From Armatimonadota bacterium (GTDB lineage: Bacteria > Bacteroidota > Ignavibacteria > OLB7): a DNA stretch of 36,154 nt. The stretch's first letter is position 1. Every line of letters starts with the position of its first letter. The position numbers and the translations under genes were made by a program. This document shows positions 8,910 through 17,002 of this stretch, in pieces. Below the pieces are notes generated by a model. That model searched no databases. It saw only the letters and a program-made list of their open reading frames with translations, and was not told the DNA's origin. The DNA lies in contig JADZEY010000050.1 in the NCBI GenBank assembly GCA_020850315.1, forward strand, positions 1-36,154, in the 5' to 3' direction.

Positions 8910-8945
8910 AACCAGCCCCTCCAGTCTTCACCGGAAGGGCTGGTT
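8910..8945. terminator. Bidirectional terminator between convergent genes
   Basis: AACCAGCCCCTCC (8910-8922) pairs with GGAAGGGCTGGTT (8933-8945) with one mismatch and a 10-base loop. It lies between the cupin stop (8816) and the DUF1501 stop (8972). Reading minus, the stem is followed by the AT-rich TATTTAATGATT. Confidence 0.7.
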
Positions 8946-8971
8946 GCCTGTTCTGTACCCAACGTTGTTGT

Positions 8972-10519
8972 CTAGCGAACCACCGTCATCGAGCGGGTGC
9001 GGCGTGCGGTGCCGGCGGTGAGCGTTGTGATGTAGCTTCCCGGTGCCAAAACGCGCGTGTCGAAGTAGATGCTGGATTGCCCGCTTGGAATATCCTGCGC
9101 GAACACCTCGCGCCCTTCTAACGTGTGGATTGCCAGCCGTGCGGCCACCCCCGACGGAACACCAGTAATCGGGAAGGTTGTGCCGTTGCTTGCGGGGTTC
9201 GGATAGTTTTGGCCAAGCGTCATTCCGGCGGCGGCTTCGTTGGCGTAGTCAACACCGGTTGGGCTGCTGGCCTTGAAGATTGGCAACTGGTCGAAATGGC
9301 GTGGAAGCGGGCCGGGCTGGATCATCTCCTCCGGCGCGGCATACCACTGTCCCAACACGGAAGCGTAGATCTGCCGGAAATCGAACTGCATCTTGATGTT
9401 CCCCGGTCCTTCCAGATCGGTAAGGTTTGGCGGGGTGCCGAAAATTCCACCATTGACGTTGGTTCCAATCACAAACAGTGGCGCAGCCGATCCGTGGTCG
9501 GTCCCGCCGCCGTTGGATGCCACACGCCGCCCGAACTCGCTAACGGTCATCGTGCAGACGCGCTTGTCCAGCCCAAAGCCTTCAAGGTCCCGCTGGAATG
9601 CTTTCACCGCATCGGCAAAGGTTTTGTGCAGTGTTGCTTGCGCGTCAAGTTGGTTGCTGTGGGTGTCGTAGCCGCCAATGTTGACGATGTACATTTGGGT
9701 CTTCAATCCAGCAGCAATCAGCCGGGCGATCGAGGCCAGCGCGGTGCCAAGCACGTTCCCTGCGGGATAGGTTACTTTGTTGGTAAGCTGGCGGCCAGCC
9801 GCGTTCAGGATGGAGTTTGAGAAGACGTTGGATTGCCGCGCGATTTCCCGCACGTAGGCCTCTTCGTCCCCCGCGTGGGTCCCCCGAACGGGGTCGCTAT
9901 CGGGCTGGCCGGGGATGTAGGAAAGATCGGCAACGGCAACCCCCATGTTGTTCTCTTCCCCAATCAGCGTGGTGCTTAGGTAGGTTCCTAACTCGATGGC
10001 GAACGGGTCGCTGGGAAGAACACCGGGATAGTCGGGATAGACCTTCTCCAAGTATTTGCCGTACCATCCGGCGTTGTCATAGACGTTCCAGTCGCTTCCG
10101 CTCAGCCAAATATCGGTGCTGCGGAAGTGCGATAAATTTTGGCTGGGGTAGCCAACGCTTTCCACAATGGCGAACTTCTTTTCGGTGTACAGTTCTGCCA
10201 GCGGCTGCAGGCTTGGATGCAACCCCAGCGCCGCGCTGTCGGGAAGTTTGATGACATCTTTTTCGGCGATTCCCAGGCTGTCGCCGGCGCGGGCGTTGTA
10301 GTAGGTGCTGTCGGTGTAGGGGACGATGGTGTTCAGTCCGTCGTTGCCGCCGGCAAGCCGGATCATCACCATCACGTTATCGTTGGACGCACCAAGCAAT
10401 CCCATGAAGTGCGAGTTCGGTACGGGCTTGGCAAATGCGCGCATGCGGGGGAACCCCATCGCTATCGGAAGCACGATGCCGGTTGCCCCAACCCGCTGTA
10501 TAAATGTTCTGCGTTTCAT
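8972..10519 (-). CDS. DUF1501 family secreted protein with T9SS sorting domain
   Basis: The product has 515 residues. The N-terminus MKRRTFIQRVGATG followed by a hydrophobic stretch looks like a twin-arginine (Tat) signal. Family landmarks are 'MIRLAGGNDGLNTIVP', 'GLHPSLQPLAELY', 'NLSHFRSTDIW' and 'VSEFGRRVASNGGGTDHG'. DUF1501 proteins share the alkaline phosphatase/sulfatase-like fold, but the substrate is unknown. From about residue 430 a T9SS type A sorting domain follows ('LGQNYPNPASNGT', then 'LEGREVFAQDI' and 'LAPGSYITTL'). The start has a GAGGAA ribosome-binding-like sequence. It lies 64 bp downstream of the DUF1800 gene on the same strand, the usual conserved pairing, so the two are probably one operon. 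Confidence 0.92.
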   Translation of the reverse strand: MKRRTFIQRVGATGIVLPIAMGFPRMRAFAKPVPNSHFMGLLGASNDNVMVMIRLAGGNDGLNTIVPYTDSTYYNARAGDSLGIAEKDVIKLPDSAALGLHPSLQPLAELYTEKKFAIVESVGYPSQNLSHFRSTDIWLSGSDWNVYDNAGWYGKYLEKVYPDYPGVLPSDPFAIELGTYLSTTLIGEENNMGVAVADLSYIPGQPDSDPVRGTHAGDEEAYVREIARQSNVFSNSILNAAGRQLTNKVTYPAGNVLGTALASIARLIAAGLKTQMYIVNIGGYDTHSNQLDAQATLHKTFADAVKAFQRDLEGFGLDKRVCTMTVSEFGRRVASNGGGTDHGSAAPLFVIGTNVNGGIFGTPPNLTDLEGPGNIKMQFDFRQIYASVLGQWYAAPEEMIQPGPLPRHFDQLPIFKASSPTGVDYANEAAAGMTLGQNYPNPASNGTTFPITGVPSGVAARLAIHTLEGREVFAQDIPSGQSSIYFDTRVLAPGSYITTLTAGTARRTRSMTVVR

Positions 10520-10583
10520 AGTTCCTCTTCCTGATTTCGGTTGTGTTAATGGTTGATTGAGTCTTGGTTCGGCATCGAGCGAT

Positions 10584-12200
10584 TTAGTAGAGTTGGTACT
10601 TCGCTAATTGCACAGCAGCCTTGATGAACTTTCTGATGCGGATATCAGGTTTCTGGGCTGGGTCATCAATCTTCCATTCGTAGTCTTTCCCGCCGTCAAG
10701 GATCGTGTCGAACAGCATCTGGCGCTCGGCATCCGATGGCTCGGTGTTCAGAAGAAACCGCGCCATTTCGTTGCTCAGTGCGGTAAGGTCGTTGGGGTCG
10801 CTGAACTGCTTGGCAAAGGCAATCGGGTCGAACAGGTAGATCGGTGTTTGGCGATTTTTCAGAACACCATCGGCAACGTCAATGCAGAATTTTTGGCGAA
10901 GCGGAAGCGTGCTGGTGCTGACCCACGTGCGCCCGCCGGGCCACCCTTTCACATTTGGCGGATCGAACAGTATCATCCCTTGCGCGCTCATCCGGTTGCG
11001 CAGGTCTTGGGTTGCGCGCCCGGTCTGCCCGTTGAAGTCGGGAACATCCTTCAGCGCAAGCTGGCGGATTGCGCCGATCATGTAATCGGTCGGGCTTTTC
11101 TCCAGTGCGCCAATGTTCGTTTCGTCAAAGAAATGCGCGCTTCGCAGAAGCTGTTCAATCACTGGTTTGATTTCCCAATTGTTCTGCCGGAATGTTTCGG
11201 CCATTGCAGCAATCACCACGCGGTCGGGAATGTCGTACACAAACCAGCGGTAGAATTTTTCGCACATGAATTTTGCGGTTTGGTCGGCACGCTGGTCAAA
11301 GATGATGTCCACAACGTCATCGGCCTTCCAAGCCCCGGTTTTGCCCAGGAACGTTTTGTTCCCGCTATCCCAGCGTTGCGTGATAAAAATGCTGGTTAAC
11401 CCAACATACAACGCGCCTTTTGCGCTGGGGCTGGGCCCCCAACCGCTTAGGGCACGGGCGGCTTCGCTCACGTCTTCTTGGGTGTAGTTTGCATTCCCAT
11501 CCCAATCCGTCACCCCCATGGTATAAAGTTCCTGAAGCTCGCGGGCGTAGTTTTCGTTGATGTTGCTTCGCTGGCCTTGCTTGTAGTTTTTCGCGCCGTC
11601 CAAGTAGATCAGCATCGCCACATCCTTCGTGACATCCTTGACGAATTGCTTGAAGTTCCCCAACATGCTGCTGCGGAATAACTGGTTCTGCGTGAACATG
11701 AAGTCAGCAAGGTTCACGGCCTGCATCTCGCTGGTGAAATGGTTGTGCCAGAAGAGCACCATCCGCTCTTGGATAGAAGTCGGTGAGGTGGCGATGGTGC
11801 TCATCCACCATTTCAGCAATGCCTCCCGGCGCTGAAATACGGCATCCTGCAAGGCTTGTGCTTGGCTGGCATCGGCTGGGCGAATTTGCGGATCCTGCCC
11901 GACCCAATCTTGGATTAGCGTTAGCGAAGGGGTGAATGGAGTTAGCAATTTTTTGATGGTGGCATCCAATCCGTCGGCCACTGCTTGATTGATTTCCGTC
12001 TGGGTGGGGCCAACCACGCAGCGACGAAGCAAGTGCGCGGCTTCCTTGTAGGTGAATGGCCCGCTGTATGGCTCAAGTCCGGCGGTTGTGCGGCTTAAAA
12101 ACGCGGGGGGATTCTGCGCCCCACCGCCCTGCTGGTTCGCCTGCGGCTGGGCAGCGGCGCGGCGTGGTGTTCCAAAGGTCAGGAAGTTTCTGCGATCCAT
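10584..12200 (-). CDS. DUF1800 family protein
   Basis: The product has 538 residues. Family signatures are 'AAHLLRRCVVGPTQTEI' near the N-terminus, 'MVLFWHNHFTSEM', 'NINENYARELQELYTMGV' and 'DPPNVKGWPGGRTWV'. DUF1800 proteins are nearly always encoded next to DUF1501 proteins, as here, but their biochemical role is not established. The N-terminus MDRRNFLTFG has a twin arginine and FL, but the following residues (PRRAAAQPQANQQGGG) lack the hydrophobic core of a proper signal peptide. Export is therefore uncertain. No T9SS tail is present, unlike the DUF1501 partner. A GGAGGG ribosome-binding site lies 7 bases before the ATG. It is the promoter-proximal gene of the pair. Confidence 0.9.
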   Translation of the reverse strand: MDRRNFLTFGTPRRAAAQPQANQQGGGAQNPPAFLSRTTAGLEPYSGPFTYKEAAHLLRRCVVGPTQTEINQAVADGLDATIKKLLTPFTPSLTLIQDWVGQDPQIRPADASQAQALQDAVFQRREALLKWWMSTIATSPTSIQERMVLFWHNHFTSEMQAVNLADFMFTQNQLFRSSMLGNFKQFVKDVTKDVAMLIYLDGAKNYKQGQRSNINENYARELQELYTMGVTDWDGNANYTQEDVSEAARALSGWGPSPSAKGALYVGLTSIFITQRWDSGNKTFLGKTGAWKADDVVDIIFDQRADQTAKFMCEKFYRWFVYDIPDRVVIAAMAETFRQNNWEIKPVIEQLLRSAHFFDETNIGALEKSPTDYMIGAIRQLALKDVPDFNGQTGRATQDLRNRMSAQGMILFDPPNVKGWPGGRTWVSTSTLPLRQKFCIDVADGVLKNRQTPIYLFDPIAFAKQFSDPNDLTALSNEMARFLLNTEPSDAERQMLFDTILDGGKDYEWKIDDPAQKPDIRIRKFIKAAVQLAKYQLY

Positions 12201-12207
12201 CGGTTAT

Positions 12208-12220
12208 CCCTCCAAAGGTA
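12208..12220 (-). promoter_or_regulatory. Shine-Dalgarno site overlapping a TAnnTTTG element
   Basis: Reading minus, TACCTTTGGAGGG precedes the DUF1800 ATG (12200-12198) by 7 bases. GGAGGG is a good ribosome-binding site. TACCTTTG also matches the -7 promoter consensus, which would give a very short leader, but no -33 box is seen. The ribosome-binding role is the safer reading. Confidence 0.5.
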
Positions 12221-12434
12221 TCTGGTGTTGAAAAGGCTTATCGGTTGATACGTGCCGGATGCGTGGTATCCGGCTGGCGGGGCGGGGAGTGGGCTTGGAG
12301 ACGCTCCTTTACATTCGGTTCCCAGGGGTGGAAAGGCTTATGGATAGGAAGAAAAAGTGCGCCGTTAAGATTGAGGCACTACTGCGCGGGAACGTAACGT
12401 TGGCAGTGAAGAAAGTAATGAACAACAGAGGCAC
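12221..12434. other. Non-coding spacer before the DUF1800-DUF1501 pair
   Basis: This is part of a 319-bp gap between 12201 and 12519. AAAGGCTTA occurs twice exactly 100 bp apart (12232-12240 and 12332-12340). I see no gene or clear -33/-7 promoter pair. The rest of the gap is the protease terminator. Confidence 0.4.
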
Positions 12435-12502
12435 AAAAAACACAGGAGAGGGGAAGAAAGAGAGGGGTGGTATGCTCTCTCTCTTCCTTCCCCTCTCCTG
12501 TG
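12435..12502 (-). terminator. Long intrinsic terminator of the subtilisin-like protease gene
   Basis: Bases 12441-12464 pair with 12479-12502: a 24-bp stem with one mismatch. One arm is almost entirely purine and the other pyrimidine. On the minus strand the stem is followed directly by TTTTTT (12440-12435), the classic form for the protease gene ending at 12520. On the plus strand it is followed by GTTTTATC. Confidence 0.9.
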
Positions 12503-12519
12503 GTTTTATCAGCTTTTTT

Positions 12520-15500
12520 CTACTTCCCCACCACAACCTTCCGCATCAGCCGCAGGCCGTTTGCAGTGATCCCGCAGTAGTAGCTTCCCGCTGGCAATGT
12601 GCTGCAATCGAAGGTGATGCTGTGGCGGCCGGCGGGGTACGCCCCTTCGGCGATGGTGCCGATCTGGCGACCAAGAAGATCGAACAACGCGACCTCTATA
12701 TGCACCCCGTGCGGGAGCATCAGCTCAACGCTGGCGATTCCGGTGGCGGGGTTGGGGGTTACTTCGCTGGCGATTATCGCAGCCGCTGCGTCGGCAGTGG
12801 TTGGCACGGCAGTTGGCTGGGTGGGTTCGGCGGATTCTCGCAGGTTGATGGTCTGCCCAACCGCGTTGATGCCGAACGCGCTAACGTTCTTTTCGGTATC
12901 GGCCTGCGCCGAAAGCACCAAACTTTGATAGGTCATCACCGGTGCGGCCATCTGCTTCCACGATGCCCCAAAATCGCTGGTCTCGAAGATCCCCGCTTGC
13001 GTTGCCACAAACGCCCGCGTGGTTCCCGGAACAAACGTCACCGACTGCGGCAAGGCCCCGTTGAAGGGGAGCGTTGTTGGATCCCATGTCTTCCCTCCAT
13101 CGCGCGTGACGGCTACCATCGGCACGCCAGTTCCATCGCTCCCCTGATTGAATGTTGCCAGCCCATCGCTCCCGTTGGCGAAGGCTACGCCAAAGGAGTT
13201 CACGGTTGGCGTGATTCCAAAATTCCACGACGCGCCACGGTTAGTGGAGTAGTAGATGCGGCTGTTGTTGGTTCCGAACCAGAGGTTATCGCCAACCACA
13301 GCGTAGGCATTATTCCAGCCAACTTCCGATGGCTTCCCAAGCGATAGCAGGGTGCTTGATGCTTCCCACGACGCGCCACCGTTAGTGGTGATCCCAATTC
13401 CCCACCGATTGTTCAGCGGGTCGCCAAACACGATGCCGTTTTGGTCATCGAAGAAATGGATTCCGTTGACAAACCCGGTGACCGCTGCAACGCTTACTCG
13501 GGTCCAAGCCGTCCCGCCGTTGCTGGTCCGATACACCGCCGCCTGGCCCGATGTTGGCCCTGTTCCCACCCAAGCAAGCTGGCTGCTCCGTCCGGTGATT
13601 GCGTAGATTGGCTCCTGCGCGGAAGTCACACGGATCAGGTTGCTCCAGCTGTTTCCGTTCAGCGTGCGGGTGATATACGGGACGTTGCTGACGTTCCCCG
13701 CACCCCACGCCACTTGGTTGCTAACGGCTTTGATGCTGCTTCCTTCAAACTGTGCTGTTGGTGGGTCAAACTGCTTTTTCCAACCGGGGATGCTAATGGG
13801 GATTTCTACTTTCACGTAGGCTTCGTAGGCTCCGTCGGTCATCAGCAAAATCAGCGGGATGTTCCCTTCCGAATACAAGACCTGCGTACCCGGCGCAAAA
13901 CTGACGGTGAGCTCCTGATCGGTCTCTTCCAGCGTTCCAAGTTTGGGAAGAGTGATCTGGCCGTTGGTGGTGAGCACCTGGCCATCAATGCTGGCAATTT
14001 TTAGGTTGCGCGTGGGGGCAAGAAGATTTTTCAGCCGAAGCTGCACCGTTGCGGTTTGGTCCCGTCCCTTCAACGTGTCGGTGGCTTTCCCGTTGATGGT
14101 GTAACCGGTTAGCTCAAGGCCCGGAAGTGTGGTCAGCGCGCTTCCGGTGAACGTTTTGTTCAGGTTCACCGCCCGGTACGCGTTCACCCGTTTGTGGAAA
14201 AATGGGGCGTAGGCTCCGCTTGGCACTTTCAGGTTATCGGCAGTGGCGCGGATTTGCATGGCAACTTGGTCCGGGGTCCAATCGGGGTGCATGGCCCACA
14301 CCAACGCGGCAACACCAGCGGTGATCGGTGCCGAGAACGAGGTTCCGCTCACGCCGTTGCTCACGTAGCCTCCGCTAAGTTGGGTGGTAAGAATGTTCAC
14401 CCCCGGGGCATAGACCTTCACTGCTATCCCGTAATGGGTGAACCCAGCGGCTGAGTCTTGCGGGGTGCTTGCCCCCACCGAAAGGACGTGGTTTAGATTG
14501 GCGGGGAAGACGGCAACCTCATCGTTGTTTGTGCTGAAGTTTCCGCTGGCAGCAACCACCAGTGCCCCTTTGGCATAGGCGTAATCAACCACTGCTTGGT
14601 ATGCTTGGCCCGCGCCGGCGGCGGCCTCGCCACCAAAACTGCAATTAATCACTTTGGCACGCATATCGGCGGCGTAGCGGATGCCGTCCAACGCTGTTAG
14701 CACTTGCCCGGTGGCGAAGCTGTCGTCGGTGCATTTTACTGGAAGAATTTTGGACCGGAACCCGGTGCCAGCAATCCCGCGAGCGTTGTCGGTTGCTGCC
14801 GAAGCGCAGCCGGAACTCCATGTCCCGTGGTAGCCTTGATAATTCTGCGATGATGAAACAACAGGAGCCGGGTTGTTATCCGGTTTGAATATCCCGTTCT
14901 GAAGTTCGGATAGCGTTGGCCCACCCACAAGGTCCCAGCCGTGGAAATCATCAACGTAGCCGTTGTTGTCGTCATCCACGCCGTTGCTGCTGCGGTCGCG
15001 CCCTTGCGCGTCCTTCCCCGATTCGCCGGGGTTGTTGAAGATGTTTGCCAGCAAATCAGGGTGGCTCCATTCCACGCCGGAGTCAATGATGCCGATCACC
15101 ACATTGGAATCCCCTTTGGTCACATCCCACGCTTGCGCCGCTTGGATGATGCTGAGCGCGTACTGCCCGGAAAGCTGCGGGTCGTTTGGGGCATACAGAA
15201 GCGGGAAAGTGAGGTACGGCTCGGCGAACTCCACCAATCCCGTTTCGGCCAGCAGTGCGGCTGCCGTTTGGGGATCGGTTTGGCTGCCGTAGCGGATCAC
15301 ATAGATTCGGTTGAATCCCCCCGAAGCAATCGGGTCGCGGGGGGATTTGAACAGCCCGTCGGTTGGCCACGGGGCCAACGGAAACAACGGGCGGCGTTCG
15401 GTGATGCCAAGCTGGGCAAATGCTCGGTCAAGATCGGGGATGCCAAACTGAAGATTGGCGCGGCGGTTGGGAAGCGTTTCCTTCAGCTTCAGCACGATGG

Positions 15501-15633
15501 TGCCGGGAAGAAACCCAGCTTGGCCACGGTGATTCCCCACCCCACGGCTTGCGTCGCGGGCGTGAAGCGTGGGCGGTGTCAGCAAAAGGAACAAGGCCGC
15601 AATGGCCACAGGAACAAGCGAACGGTAGAGCAT
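12520..15633 (-). CDS. Subtilisin-like serine protease (S8) with YCF48-like propeller and T9SS sorting domain
   Basis: I start at 15633 because MLYRSLVPVAIAALFLLL begins a signal peptide; the frame is open up to 15735. The product has 1,037 residues. A prodomain ('GTIVLKLKETLP', 'YVIRYGSQTDPQTAAALL', 'VEFAEPYLTF') precedes the catalytic domain. D184 ('GIIDSGVEWSHPDL'), H269 ('GYHGTW') and S432 ('VSGTSFSAP') form the triad. An Asp-rich loop ('GVDDDNNGYVDDFHG') fits calcium binding. Next comes a beta-sandwich region, then propeller-type repeats with Asp-box/YCF48-like motifs ('YRTSNGGTAWTRV', 'ITTNGGASWEAS', 'YYSTNRGASWNFG', 'VTRDGGKTWDP'). The last 80 or so residues are a T9SS sorting domain ending KVVVGK. 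It is probably an extracellular, surface-linked protease. No ribosome-binding site is evident. Confidence 0.93.
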   Translation of the reverse strand: MLYRSLVPVAIAALFLLLTPPTLHARDASRGVGNHRGQAGFLPGTIVLKLKETLPNRRANLQFGIPDLDRAFAQLGITERRPLFPLAPWPTDGLFKSPRDPIASGGFNRIYVIRYGSQTDPQTAAALLAETGLVEFAEPYLTFPLLYAPNDPQLSGQYALSIIQAAQAWDVTKGDSNVVIGIIDSGVEWSHPDLLANIFNNPGESGKDAQGRDRSSNGVDDDNNGYVDDFHGWDLVGGPTLSELQNGIFKPDNNPAPVVSSSQNYQGYHGTWSSGCASAATDNARGIAGTGFRSKILPVKCTDDSFATGQVLTALDGIRYAADMRAKVINCSFGGEAAAGAGQAYQAVVDYAYAKGALVVAASGNFSTNNDEVAVFPANLNHVLSVGASTPQDSAAGFTHYGIAVKVYAPGVNILTTQLSGGYVSNGVSGTSFSAPITAGVAALVWAMHPDWTPDQVAMQIRATADNLKVPSGAYAPFFHKRVNAYRAVNLNKTFTGSALTTLPGLELTGYTINGKATDTLKGRDQTATVQLRLKNLLAPTRNLKIASIDGQVLTTNGQITLPKLGTLEETDQELTVSFAPGTQVLYSEGNIPLILLMTDGAYEAYVKVEIPISIPGWKKQFDPPTAQFEGSSIKAVSNQVAWGAGNVSNVPYITRTLNGNSWSNLIRVTSAQEPIYAITGRSSQLAWVGTGPTSGQAAVYRTSNGGTAWTRVSVAAVTGFVNGIHFFDDQNGIVFGDPLNNRWGIGITTNGGASWEASSTLLSLGKPSEVGWNNAYAVVGDNLWFGTNNSRIYYSTNRGASWNFGITPTVNSFGVAFANGSDGLATFNQGSDGTGVPMVAVTRDGGKTWDPTTLPFNGALPQSVTFVPGTTRAFVATQAGIFETSDFGASWKQMAAPVMTYQSLVLSAQADTEKNVSAFGINAVGQTINLRESAEPTQPTAVPTTADAAAAIIASEVTPNPATGIASVELMLPHGVHIEVALFDLLGRQIGTIAEGAYPAGRHSITFDCSTLPAGSYYCGITANGLRLMRKVVVGK

Positions 15634-15983
15634 GATGACGGGAAAACCTGCGTGAGTACGTGAAGATGGATAGCCCAGCATTGTTCGCGAAAACAGAACT
15701 GGGTGCAGACTGATAGAAGACAAAACCAGAAGCACCGGCCACGGTTACACCGGATCTGGTTTGCCAATCGGAAACGGCCTAAATGGTAGATGCTCAGGGA
15801 TTGCCACGGCTAACGCCATAATGCCAATCATCCTTGCTGTTTGATGGAAGAAGTATCAGGCCAACAGAAAACTACGCAAATTGCGCAACAGGCAAGAGCC
15901 ACCGTCGGCAATCGGAGCAGCGGCCACGGCAATCCGTGGAAATAGGGCTACAATCAACTTCCAAACACGTACATCAACGCGCT
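15634..15983. other. 350-bp divergent intergenic region
   Basis: This region separates the divergently transcribed protease and hydrolase genes and must hold both promoters. GCAAATTGC (about 15878-15886) is a small near-palindrome, and 'GCCACGG' recurs several times. I find no TAnnTTTG match in a useful position and no gene. Confidence 0.4.
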
Positions 15984-16724
15984 ATGAACCTTCTTCTTCT
16001 TCACGCCTTTCCCCTCCATTCGGGGATGTGGGATGCGCAGCGTGAGGCGTTGCAGCCACACTGCAACCTTCTTACCCCAAACTTCCCTGGGTTTGGCGGT
16101 GCTCCGTTGATTGACGAGGCCGAGTGGACAATCCCAGCAATGGCGCAGTTGGTGTTGCAGCAGCTGAACAAGCAGGGGATAGAGCGTTGCGTGATTGGCG
16201 GGTTGTCCATGGGGGGATATGTGGCATTCGAGTGTTGGCGGCTGTTCCCCCAGCGGATTGCTGGGTTGATCCTTGCCAACACCATGGCCAGCCCCGACAC
16301 CCCCGAAACACGGCGCGGGCGGTATGTGGCTATTGGCCAACTGCGCAACGGCGGCTACCAAAAGTTTGCCGAAGGGATGATCCCCAAAATGGTAAGCCAG
16401 ACCACAAAAGATGAGCGGATGCAGGCGATGCGGCAGATCGGAAAACTGTACCAGCAAGCGGATCCCGCTGCGGTGATTGCCGCGCTTGGGGCGTTGGCCC
16501 ACCGCAACGATTCGCGCCCGATTCTTGCCGGAATCACCGTCCCCACGGCGGTGATTGTTGGAAGCGATGACGCGGTCACAAAAGTTGAGGATGCCCAGCT
16601 GATGGCCGACACAATCCCCAATGCCAGCCTTTCGGTTCTTCCCACCGCGGGCCATTTATCAAACATTGAGGTGCCGGAAGATTTTAATCAGCGGGTCATC
16701 AGCTTTTTGCAAACGATCCGGTAG
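15984..16724 (+). CDS. Alpha/beta-fold hydrolase
   Basis: The ATG at 15984 gives a 246-residue protein beginning with the first core strand (MNLLLLHAFPLHSGMW); the frame is open upstream to 15834 but that part is unlike the family. 'HAFPLHSGMW' supplies the oxyanion-hole region. S75 in 'GGLSMGGYVAFE' is the nucleophile elbow, D196 or D197 in 'VIVGSDDAVT' the acid, and H224 in 'TAGHLSNIEVPEDF' the histidine. Length and motif spacing fit the large group that includes pimeloyl-ACP methyl ester esterase, 3-oxoadipate enol-lactonase and related esterases. The substrate cannot be told from sequence. There is no signal peptide, so it is cytoplasmic. The metalloprotease gene follows 278 bp downstream on the same strand with its own leader. 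Confidence 0.88.
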   Translation: MNLLLLHAFPLHSGMWDAQREALQPHCNLLTPNFPGFGGAPLIDEAEWTIPAMAQLVLQQLNKQGIERCVIGGLSMGGYVAFECWRLFPQRIAGLILANTMASPDTPETRRGRYVAIGQLRNGGYQKFAEGMIPKMVSQTTKDERMQAMRQIGKLYQQADPAAVIAALGALAHRNDSRPILAGITVPTAVIVGSDDAVTKVEDAQLMADTIPNASLSVLPTAGHLSNIEVPEDFNQRVISFLQTIR

Positions 16725-17002
16725 CCGTGCGCCAAATTCCCCGGAACACATTTTTTGTTGACTTCTGCATTGCCTGTGTGATCTGATTCCCCCAAATTCG
16801 TTATCGGTATATCTGCGCAACATTGTTCCGGCATGATTAGCCTTCGCCGGGTATGCCAGCAACCGCCGCTGTGGCTGCCATACAGTGTGGAAGTTGGCCG
16901 GTGACAATTCTTTATGTTGTGGGTTCTTTTTGGAACACTCAGCTACGCCAAAGCATTCAGCTACGTCCTTCATACATCTTCCCGTTCATCAACCAAATCA
17001 CA

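Noticed and set aside
12259-13347. 362-codon plus-strand frame
   Set aside because: It runs through the protease terminator and is antisense to the protease's T9SS tail and propeller; no family features.
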